Origin: Saprospiraceae bacterium
GTDB lineage: Bacteria > Bacteroidota > Bacteroidia > Chitinophagales > Saprospiraceae
Reading direction: 5' to 3'
NCBI GenBank assembly: GCA_013002625.1
Contig: JABDJE010000304.1
Span: forward strand, 1 to 8,346
DNA length: 8,346 nt
Within the stretch, counting starts at the first letter, position 1. Each line of letters begins with the position of its first letter. This document shows positions 1 to 7,600 of this stretch, piece after piece. The notes beneath the pieces are model-generated. The model was not told the origin of the DNA. It saw nothing but the letters and a program-made list of their open reading frames with translations, and did not search any database. The position numbers were made by a program, and so were the translations under genes.

Positions 1-3000
1 TAACGGTTGTAGTACCACCACAGAAATCAGGACTTATTGGGGTAGATGCAAAATATCCCTGGGCACCACATCCACCGCCTCCATCAAATTTGGAGAGCCA
101 CTTATCAAATGCATCATCAACTTCTTCTTGAGATAAACATTCAGTAAGTATTACATTTTCAGGGCAAGATATGTATAGTTCTTCTGGTTCTAAGACTCTG
201 AATGAAGCAGCACCACAAACGCTGATCTGTCCACAGTCATCTTCCACTAAATATTCCACATCTGTTGAGCTGCCACAAGCCTTGGGTTGAACAACATCAA
301 ATAATGTTTCTTTCGGATTACAACCTCCGACGTATTGAAACTTGTCGAGCCATTCTTTAAATGCAATATCAATATATTCCTGAGATTGACACGCAGGAAT
401 CGTCACATTTGGAGGACAAGAAGCGATCAACTCGTCTGGTTTCTTCACATAGAATGTTTTTGTGCAAGAAAGGTCTTCGGTACAATCTGCACTCGGACCT
501 TCATCTGCAACAACCCAAGTGACAGTTGTGCTTCCCCCACAAGGACTTGGTGCTTTAGGATCACCTTTAAAATATCCTTTTGCATCACATCCACCTCCAC
601 CATCAAACTTATCTAACCAAGCTTTGAAGGCTTCCTCAACCGCTTCTTCAGTATTACAACTACCCATGGTGAAGTCGTCAGGACAGGAGATGGTGATTTC
701 AGGGGCGTCTTTAACCGTAAAGGTTGAAGTACACTCAACCACCTGACCACAATCGTCTTTAGCCTTTAACGTAAACGAAACAGGTGTGTCACCTGTACCA
801 CAATTATTAGGAGGATAAATATTATCTAAATCTTTAATATTGGAAGAGGTACCGCATCCACCGACTACTTTGAAAGCAGCTTTCCATTTAGCAAATGCTT
901 CGTTTACTACACCTTGGTTGTTACAGGGCGGTACAACAAAATCTTCTGACTTTGGACAAGACACAGATAATATCGGTGCGTTTTTCACTGTAAAGGTGGC
1001 CGTACATTCCGCACTTTGATCGCATTGATCACTAGCCTTAAGCGTAAATGAAATTGGGTTATTACCTGTACCACAGAAAGAAGGAGGCTGCAGGGCATCG
1101 AGTTCCCCAATATTGGAGGTGGTGCCGCACCCACCTTCTACTTTGAATAAATCTTTCCATTTTTTAAAGGCTTCAACAATTTCACCTTGTGTGCTACAAG
1201 CTGGTAGAACAAAGTCATCAGATTTTGGACAGCTAATAGCTAATAATGGCACATCGGTTACCTTAAATGTCTTAGTGCATGATTTTTCTTCGGTACAGTC
1301 AGACTGATCATTTACAGTCCATTTGACTGTTATGGAACCGCCACATTTGTCAGGAGCTTCGAGAGGTCCATCGCCAACAACTGTAAATGTGCCTTTAGGT
1401 CCTATATTACCAGTGATCGAGGTTCCCGAGATACTATTTGGTGTAGGTGTACTTTGAATTATCCAATTTCCAGAATTATTGGTTCGTTCAACAGAACTTC
1501 CAGGACCGGCATCCCCGACGTGCGGTGTACCAAACAATCCGTATCTGTCTAATAAATTATTTGAATTTGGAGAATCGTAAATCACTGCATCAATAGGAAT
1601 GGTAGCTCCGTGAACAGATGTTGCAACTATATCAAATAATGCAACACCGTCGGATTCCGTTCCGCCATTTTGAAAATCAGGACTGAAGTTAGCAACTTGA
1701 TCATAAGTTGGATTACCATTAGAGGCATTGGAAGTTGGACCCCCCACAACAAATGTCGCTCCAGGAGCTATCGTCCCATTCAATTGAACTTTTGAATAAG
1801 TATAATTAACTCCTCCATTTCCGAGGCTATATCCTGATAGGTCAACTGGTTGAGTACCGGTATTAAATAATTCTACCCATTCAAGACCATTGTCCCCACT
1901 GGTAGCATCATATAAAACTTCAGATATAATTACTCCACCTTCACATCCTCCTGTGCTCTTGAAAGAATCCATCCAATCCTTAAATTCCATTTTCACATCG
2001 TCTTGAGATAGACAACTAGAGATGGTCTTATCCATTGGACAATGTAAAACTATTGGATCCGGAGATAGTACTTTAAAAGTCCTAGAACACGTGACATCAT
2101 CTTCACAATCGCTAATAACAGCCCAAGTGATTGTAATTTCGCCACCACAGTAATTAGGCGCAGAAGGGTAAGGCACACTTAAATTGGCATTACAACCTCC
2201 TGTAAAAGATACTTGATGCAGCCATTGCAGATACGCAGCATCTACTTCTGCTTGACTATTACAAGCTTCCAAAGTTATGGAAGGTGGGCACGTGAGCGAT
2301 ACTGGCTCAGGCATTTTCCAGGTATAAGTTACTTCAACCGGCATAGCTTCATTACCACATTCGTCCACGTAAGTTGCGGTCCATGTTTGCGTATAGTTAC
2401 ATCCATCACCATTTTGCGAATCATCGGTTTCTACTTTGATACTTCCTATAGGGCCACAAGTTTCTGTAACAGAAAAAGTAGGAGCCGGGGGTGGCGCATC
2501 AACACAACCGAAATCGGTACTTGGAGGAGGATTATTTTGGGTAATAACAGGCTTAGTGTTATCCATTTTCCAAGTATAGGTTACACTGCATTCGTCACTC
2601 ATTAGATCTCCACAATCATTAACAGCCTTATATGTTCTAACCAAAGTATATGTACAACCATCGGTTGTCGTTGGAATAGCTGCTGGATTTACATGAACAG
2701 CATTTGGTGCACAACCCATATTTGGAGATGTGGCCGTAACTCCATTGGCAGCTGGTGAAGCATCCGCAATTTCATCTGGAATTCCATCATTATTGGCATC
2801 TGTAGGATTACAAACCAATTCTGGAGGGTTGGGGTTACTGCAGTTTATCATAGGAGGATCTTCACAGGGACAGCAACCGTCGGCTGTAATTACTAAGCCT
2901 GAAATACTTAAGTTATTAGAGGAAGTACAAACAGTATATTTAATAAATTCTGATCCAGTTAGAGGCAGTTCAGCTTCAATATCGCCATCCGGTTGAATTA

Positions 3001-3718
3001 TGACCGTTGAACCTATTTGAATTTCACAATCAGCGTTGTACACATTTGGACTATTGGCACCTGCATTACAACCAGAACCCTGTGTAATTTCAAAAGTTAG
3101 GATAGGCATGATCATAGGATCATCCATAACACATTGCAATAGACTTGGAGAACCCCCAATAGCCGGACAAGTTAAGAGACTTTCGAGATGAAAAAATAGA
3201 TCTGCACACTTGTAACCATTGTTTCCACAGCCATTGGTCAAATCCATTATTTCTAAACAATTATCACCGTCTTCATTAATAAAAGCACAATCAATTGTTG
3301 TGTCTAAAGGATCACATAGCATTCCGCCTTTCCCCAGATCATCAACAATAAAACATCCGTCACATGTGGAGCCCGAACCAAAAAAGGTCATATTCAATAA
3401 TTGGCTGATTTCTTGAGCTGTAGGACAATCAGCGGCCTCCGGAGAGTCATCATATTCTATATCGGTACCATTAACGCTTCCTGTCCAGGTAATACCCCCG
3501 AATGTAAAGTCCATAAGAAGCGGTAAGGCTGCCACAGCATCAGCATTACTTGCAAATTCTATCGTAATATTTTTCTGGTTGTCGCAACTCCAATCCAATG
3601 GGCAATGTTGAGAAACCAGGTTGTTATTGAAGAAGATGAGGAGTAAGGTCAACGTGACTCCTTTTAATAAAAAATGAAAGTTCTTAGTGTCGAGGGAATT
3701 CCAAGAGATCTTTTTCAT
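1..3718 (-). CDS. Giant secreted HYR-like repeat protein with nested lamin-tail domain (3' end outside window)
   Basis: The frame is open from the ATG at 3718-3716 to the window edge: 1239 codons read without a stop, with no stop codon inside the window. Order of parts: signal peptide (residues 1-37), Cys-rich region of unknown type (about 38-282), two HYR/Ig-like modules (about 283-469), then seven repeats starting at residues 470, 554, 824, 915, 1006, 1095 and 1179 (the last cut by the edge). The second repeat holds a lamin-tail domain at about 596-772. Every complete repeat keeps six cysteines. No catalytic motif is visible. I infer an exported surface or matrix protein; a C-terminal T9SS signal would be expected beyond the window but is not seen. 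I chose the start at 3718 because MKK plus a hydrophobic stretch makes a normal signal peptide. An in-frame ATG at 3775 would add 19 residues and bury it. No Shine-Dalgarno sequence precedes the start, as is common in Bacteroidota. Confidence 0.93.
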   Translation of the reverse strand, partial: MKKISWNSLDTKNFHFLLKGVTLTLLLIFFNNNLVSQHCPLDWSCDNQKNITIEFASNADAVAALPLLMDFTFGGITWTGSVNGTDIEYDDSPEAADCPTAQEISQLLNMTFFGSGSTCDGCFIVDDLGKGGMLCDPLDTTIDCAFINEDGDNCLEIMDLTNGCGNNGYKCADLFFHLESLLTCPAIGGSPSLLQCVMDDPMIMPILTFEITQGSGCNAGANSPNVYNADCEIQIGSTVIIQPDGDIEAELPLTGSEFIKYTVCTSSNNLSISGLVITADGCCPCEDPPMINCSNPNPPELVCNPTDANNDGIPDEIADASPAANGVTATSPNMGCAPNAVHVNPAAIPTTTDGCTYTLVRTYKAVNDCGDLMSDECSVTYTWKMDNTKPVITQNNPPPSTDFGCVDAPPPAPTFSVTETCGPIGSIKVETDDSQNGDGCNYTQTWTATYVDECGNEAMPVEVTYTWKMPEPVSLTCPPSITLEACNSQAEVDAAYLQWLHQVSFTGGCNANLSVPYPSAPNYCGGEITITWAVISDCEDDVTCSRTFKVLSPDPIVLHCPMDKTISSCLSQDDVKMEFKDWMDSFKSTGGCEGGVIISEVLYDATSGDNGLEWVELFNTGTQPVDLSGYSLGNGGVNYTYSKVQLNGTIAPGATFVVGGPTSNASNGNPTYDQVANFSPDFQNGGTESDGVALFDIVATSVHGATIPIDAVIYDSPNSNNLLDRYGLFGTPHVGDAGPGSSVERTNNSGNWIIQSTPTPNSISGTSITGNIGPKGTFTVVGDGPLEAPDKCGGSITVKWTVNDQSDCTEEKSCTKTFKVTDVPLLAISCPKSDDFVLPACSTQGEIVEAFKKWKDLFKVEGGCGTTSNIGELDALQPPSFCGTGNNPISFTLKASDQCDQSAECTATFTVKNAPILSVSCPKSEDFVVPPCNNQGVVNEAFAKWKAAFKVVGGCGTSSNIKDLDNIYPPNNCGTGDTPVSFTLKAKDDCGQVVECTSTFTVKDAPEITISCPDDFTMGSCNTEEAVEEAFKAWLDKFDGGGGCDAKGYFKGDPKAPSPCGGSTTVTWVVADEGPSADCTEDLSCTKTFYVKKPDELIASCPPNVTIPACQSQEYIDIAFKEWLDKFQYVGGCNPKETLFDVVQPKACGSSTDVEYLVEDDCGQISVCGAASFRVLEPEELYISCPENVILTECLSQEEVDDAFDKWLSKFDGGGGCGAQGYFASTPISPDFCGGTTTV
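2..2311 (-). repeat. Array of seven HYR-like six-cysteine repeats in the downstream gene
   Basis: Protein-level repeats lie at bases 2060-2311, 1250-2059 (split by the lamin-tail insertion), 977-1249, 704-976, 437-703, 185-436 and 2-184 (cut by the edge). The consensus by eye is: L-x-x-S-C-P-x-(D/N), then C-x-(S/T)-Q-x-x-(V/I) leading into x-x-A-F-x-x-W-L-x-x-F, then G-G-C, a variable loop, P-x-x-C-G, a strand, D-C, and C-T-x-T-F-x-V. Units run 84-91 residues without the insertion. Repeats 3 and 4 (704-1249) are the closest pair, about 58 of 91 residues identical without gaps. Repeats 2, 5 and 7 share a K/Q-G-x-F loop, and 2 and 5 share the C-T-E-x-x-S-C-T-K-T-F ending. Confidence 0.88.
1424..1933 (-). 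other. Lamin-tail domain (LTD) inserted inside a repeat
   Basis: Residues about 596-765 match the lamin-tail domain pattern: an opening V-I-I-S-E-V-L-Y-D, then L-E-W-V-E-L-F-N at 612-619, V-D-L-S-G-Y-S-L at 625-632, I-A-P-G-A-T-F-V-V at 650-658, a late I-D-A-V-I-Y-D strand, then G-S-S-V-E-R-T and N-W ahead of T-P-T-P-N. In bacteria LTDs are found on secreted and cell-surface proteins, often next to nucleases or phosphatases, and are thought to act in surface or extracellular binding. Here no enzyme domain is attached. The domain interrupts repeat 2 just after its GGC motif, and the repeat resumes at about residue 773. Confidence 0.88.
2312..2872 (-). other. Two HYR/Ig-like modules with a calcium-loop-like motif
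   Basis: Residues about 283-469 form two related beta-type modules. Each ends in a strand pair of the kind C-x-Y-T-x(n)-Y-x-x-x-x-x-C-G followed by V-T-Y-T-W-K-M: the first closes at 378-385, the second at 463-469. The first carries D-x-N-x-D-G-x-x-D-E at residues 307-316 (bases 2771-2800), which resembles the acidic calcium loops of thrombospondin type 3 and dockerin-like repeats. Calcium binding is inferred only. The spacing resembles HYR and Ig-like modules of Bacteroidota surface proteins, but the helix found in the later repeats is absent. Module boundaries are approximate. Confidence 0.55.
2873..3607 (-). other. Cys-rich N-terminal region of unknown family
   Basis: Residues 38-282 of the downstream protein do not contain the repeat found later and I do not recognise them. 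They are rich in Cys, Asp, Asn and Gly, with cysteines spread along the length and a tight cluster at the end (GCCPCEDPP, about 281-289). The segment is extracellular by position, so the cysteines are probably disulfide-bonded. It could be one or two beta-rich domains; the strand-like stretch near 260-278 (YTVCTSSNNLSISGLVITAD lies there) supports a beta fold at its end. No function can be assigned. Confidence 0.5.
3608..3718 (-). other. Signal peptide (Sec-type)
   Basis: Residues 1-37 start with MKK, continue with a polar stretch and then a hydrophobic core at about 21-30 (VTLTLLLIFF). They end in Leu-Val-Ser-Gln at 34-37, followed by mature sequence beginning His-Cys-Pro. A Ser-Gln or Ala-Gln boundary is common at Bacteroidota cleavage sites. 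The n-region is rather long, with Lys12 and Lys19 before the core. The Cys at residue 39 is not in a convincing lipobox, since the residues just before it are Ser-Gln-His, so I favour ordinary signal peptidase I cleavage near residue 36 or 37. Confidence 0.8.
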
Positions 3719-4602
3719 AGTTAGAAAGGTTAAATCGTTGTTGGTGATGCAAATGTGGAATCTAAGTGAATCCATTATTGCTTGTTTAGTTTTATTAGTT
3801 GAAATCTCTTTGAGATCGAGTGCTTATATAAATTGAAATCAGGACATTTCCTTTTCGAGTAGTGAATGCTAATACCCAGGATCGGAGGACCCATTAATTT
3901 TTTGAATAAATGTTGGGCTAGAATAGTGCATAAGGAGGCACTAATTATTTGCTCACCTTTAAGGAGATTATGCATATTTAAAAAGGTTTTTGAGTGATAT
4001 AGAATCTATATACTACACTTGAAACTGGTTAAGCATCAAGCATTGCTTTTTCGTTGTAACGTCTCTCGGAAAATGGATATGTCCTAGGCGAGATAGGCTC
4101 CTAAATTAGTATAGCATCAGAATGCGAAAGTAGTTCGCTATGGAAATTAGCTTTGTAAGAAGTACGTTTCAGTTTATGGAGCAAACAAACGATTGTTACT
4201 CAAGGAATAACTAGTCCATTGGCTTTCCTAGAGTAGTGTAAATCGCTTATGGTCTTATAATAATACCGCATTTTTAATGTATTCACAAATACTGAACTTA
4301 CAATTCATGTGAATGGTATCATTAAGCATTTTAATGGTTGACTTTAGTTTATTAAAAGAATACAGCTACTAAAAAATCATTAAGAAGGGCCTATTAGTTT
4401 TCGAGCTTAAATGTAAGTATGTTAAAAGATTTGACATTTTGGAGAACTGGTCAAGATGGGCGAAATAGTCATTAGGAAAAGGCAAAAAAATCATGTGTCC
4501 AAAATTAATTTTTCTGCCAACATTAGAAAATCAATAGTTTTAACAATTAATGATTTTACCAATGTTATTTAAAGTGGTTCCTTGCCAATGAATAGGTAGA
4601 TT
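3719..4602. other. AT-rich intergenic region with no supported gene
   Basis: This 884-base stretch separates the hairpin behind the upstream gene from the start of the downstream gene. Stops are frequent in all frames, and the longest reading frame (minus strand, 3975-3775, 66 codons) has no ribosome site or recognisable motif. On the minus strand the sequence TAATTTTG at 4507-4500 fits the Bacteroidota -7 consensus TAnnTTTG, but its -33 partner is poor and it lies about 780 bases from the start codon. Another TTTG at about -33 faces only a partial -7 box near 4262. Short hairpins occur, such as GCGAA/TTCGC at 4124-4138 and ATCTC/GAGAT near 3804-3816. I see no tRNA, insertion sequence or riboswitch. 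The downstream promoter must lie in or near here but cannot be placed. Confidence 0.6.
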
Positions 4603-4646
4603 ATTAATAACCACATAACCCCCGAAGGGATTATGCAGTTATTAAT
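4603..4646 (-). terminator. Long UUCG-capped hairpin after the upstream gene
   Basis: Read as minus-strand RNA, the 44 bases form a continuous stem of 20 pairs closed by a C(UUCG)G tetraloop. From the base: 9 Watson-Crick pairs (AUUAAUAAC with GUUAUUAAU), two G-U wobble pairs (UG opposite UG), 5 pairs (CAUAA with UUAUG), one U-G wobble and 3 C-G pairs. It begins 12 nt after the stop codon at 4661-4659. On the plus strand the three wobbles become C-A mismatches, so the structure favours the minus-strand transcript. No strong U-run follows, so it may end transcription weakly or protect the 3' end of the mRNA after processing. Confidence 0.75.
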
Positions 4647-4658
4647 GTAGTTTGAATA

Positions 4659-7600
4659 TTATTCTATCCTTGCAAATTTGCTAGATACCATTCGTCCTCT
4701 GGAATTAATAGCAGTTACAAAGTAAATACCACTACTAAGTGCTTTTCTGAAAGTATGCACCTCTTCTCCATTCATGAGGATTATCTTTTTAGTCTTTAAA
4801 ATCTGACCTGTGATGTCATAGATATTAATGTTATAAGTATTGCCTACCTCTCCTGAGAGTACAACATTTATCTCATCATATTTAATCAAATTCGGTTTGA
4901 CATCTACATCAAATTTAGAACTTTCAATAGCAGGCTGATCTGCTTCCAATTCTTCGTCCGAATCAGTTGATGGATCAGTTGATGGATCAGTTGACGCAGA
5001 ATCACTTGAGGTGTCTGTGTCATCAGATGTTTCAGAATTCTGTGAATCGTTATTGGTTTGATCCGCTCCATCTGCAATATCAGTCGGATCAGGAATATTT
5101 ATTTCACATTCATCCCAACATTCTAAAATATCAGTGATGGCATCAGCTGCCAGACCTGCTAGATTTGCATCTATAGTTCCGCCAAGAATACCATTGGCCA
5201 GGGCCAATGCTCCACCCACAGTAGCAGGTAGGTTATTTGCAGCTAAAGTATTCAATAGGTCATTTGATGGAGGTACACAAAGACTATTCAAAGTGGCGGC
5301 ATCCAACATGGTACCATAATATTCTAAGCTATACCAAATACTTAATTGTAGGGCAATGGCATTAGTTGCTAGATTATTTTGGAGTCTTCCTTGTCCATTT
5401 AAACCATTTTGGCCAGCAAGACAGTCTGGTAAACTGCTCAGTGCATTTCCAGGTGCAAGCTGGTCAGGTCCACCTGCAGAAGGAAGTAGTGCAATTACAC
5501 AATCTCCGGTTACCTCCAGGGATTGATTATTCGCAGGAACACCAATAATTACGTTTCCATAAATATTTGTTAGAGCGGTAATAATTTCCTGTGTACCGGC
5601 CATTCCATCGGCATCATTCCACGGATATTGCCCTCCGGCATTACCCCATCCGCCTTGCGTAAGCGTACAGAATTGAGGGTCTCCACCACAAGTACCTGAA
5701 TATGTTACATCACACACATCAGACATTAGACCACAAGCATCGGTCACCCTTACCACATACGTTTTGGAAAATTCGCCATCAATACATACAGGGTCGTTAG
5801 TTTGATCAACTATTTCTGCAACGTAAGGCGGACATCCACCTGTAGCATTGGCTTCTACAAAAGCTATAACTTCAGCCTCTGTTGGAATTTGCGCGATATC
5901 CGTCAAATTGGAAATATCATCAGGACAAACAACGGCTATATCTTCTGGTGCGTCTACCTTGAAAACAGCTGAGCATGTTTTCGGATCATCACAATCACTA
6001 GTAAGCCTCCATGTCACCGTAACCTCGTCTCCACAAGCATCTGGAGGACCCTGGGCATTGTTAGATAGTGTTACTGCACAGCAAGCGGCATATGATACTG
6101 ATGCTAACCAACTTTCAAATTCAGCTTTAATTTCGTCCTCAGTTGAACAAGCTGGTAGGGTTTTGTCTGAAGGACATGTAAGTGTTGTTCCTGGGTTGTC
6201 TCCGACCTTAAAGGTGGCTGAACAACTCTTATCTTCCAGGCAATCACCTGAAAGTGTCCAGGTTACTGTTACACTTCCTCCATTAGCACTTGGAGCAGAT
6301 GTGGCATTATTGCTTATGGATGCACTACATCCTCCTTCGTAAGAAACCTCAGCTAACCATTTCTCAAATTCTTCATTCACTTCTGCTTGTGTCAAGCATG
6401 AAGGCAATTCCTTATCCTCTGGGCACTCAAGTTTGAGATCTGGTGCTTCGCCCACCTTGAACTTAGCGCTACAGACAATATCCTCTTCACAATTGCTGGA
6501 AAGTGTCCATGTTACCATCTTCCAATCTCCACAATTAAGCGGTACATCACCTCCATCATTGGTCAGTGTTGCCTCGGAGCAGCAAGAATAGTATCGGACT
6601 GATGCTAACCAAGCATAATATTCAGCTTTAATCTCTTCCTCAGATAAACAACCTGGTACTTCTTTGTCATCAGGACAGTCAATATTTGACGTCGCATCAT
6701 CATCGATCTTGAAGACACACCAGAAGGTGATGTCGTCTTCACACTTACTGGTAATGGTCCAGTTTACAATTACTGAGAAACCAGGCTCTCGAGGTGGACC
6801 GTAATTGTCGTTTGTGATTTTTACATCACAACCGCCAGTCACTTCTAAGGCATTTAACCATCTGTCGAATGCTTCTTGAACTTCTTCTTTCGAAGCACAG
6901 GCAGAAATGGTATAATCAGCCGCTGGCTTGTATTCAATTGCGGGTACCTCAACCGTAAAGGTTGCTGAACAAGTTATATCTGGTGTACAACCTGTGGACA
7001 TAGTCCAGGTAACAGTTGTACTTCCACCACACTCACCAGGAGCTCCATCACCTTCATGGTTTAAGGTCGCACCACAATCTGAAGCATATTCGACTTCTGC
7101 TAACCAGGCCGCATAAGCCTGATCGATTTCATCTTGGGTATAGCATCCGGTCAGCACTTTGTCTTCTGGGCAATCCAAGACGTGAATCTTGGAATCAGAA
7201 ACAGTAAATGTTGCAGAACAAGATGTCATTGGATAACAATCACTGGAGACATAGAATATTACAGTAACGCTTCCACCAGTAAAGTTAGGCGCATTGCCAG
7301 CATTGTTCGTCAATATTCCATTACAGCAACCAGAGAATCCTGCATCTTCCAACCAATCCGCAAAAGCTTCATCCACCTCACCTTGTGTAAGGTCAGAAGG
7401 AATTACAATATTTCCTGGACAAACCAGTCCTAAATCAGGGGCACTTCCTAATGCAAATGTAGCTGTGGTAACTTGAACAGATCCACATCTAGAGGTAACT
7501 GTATAGGTTACAGTACTTACAGGGTTTGTATATGTTGGTGCTCCTGGATCGTCAATTTCCAGAGTCGAGTTGCAGGTAGATTCAAAGAATAATTCGTCTA

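Noticed and set aside
2213..2605. Plus-strand open frame of 130 codons
   Set aside because: Antisense to the HYR/Ig-like modules and first repeat of the downstream gene, with no recognisable domain or ribosome site.
3773..3775. Upstream in-frame ATG for the downstream gene
   Set aside because: It would add 19 residues before a good signal peptide. The MKK start at 3718 is the better choice, though this was not proven.
3775..3975. Minus-strand 66-codon frame in the intergenic region
   Set aside because: No ribosome site, no motif and no match to a family I know. It ends inside the likely leader of the downstream gene, so chance is the simplest explanation.
3932..3981. Shine-Dalgarno-like AAGGAGG and AAGGAG on the plus strand followed by ATG at 3970
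   Set aside because: The ATG opens a frame of only three codons before a stop, so no gene is supported.
4148..4155. Plus-strand TAGCTTTG matching the Bacteroidota -7 box
   Set aside because: No matching -33 element was found, and it would drive transcription against the upstream gene. A short degenerate match like this is expected by chance.
4603..4646. Hairpin considered as an integron attC site or insertion-sequence end
   Set aside because: It lacks the attC box layout, has no recombinase or transposase nearby, and sits exactly where a transcript-end hairpin is expected.
5848..6342. Plus-strand open frame of 164 codons
   Set aside because: It lies wholly antisense to well-conserved repeats of the upstream gene, and its own product echoes their spacing, as expected for a shadow frame.
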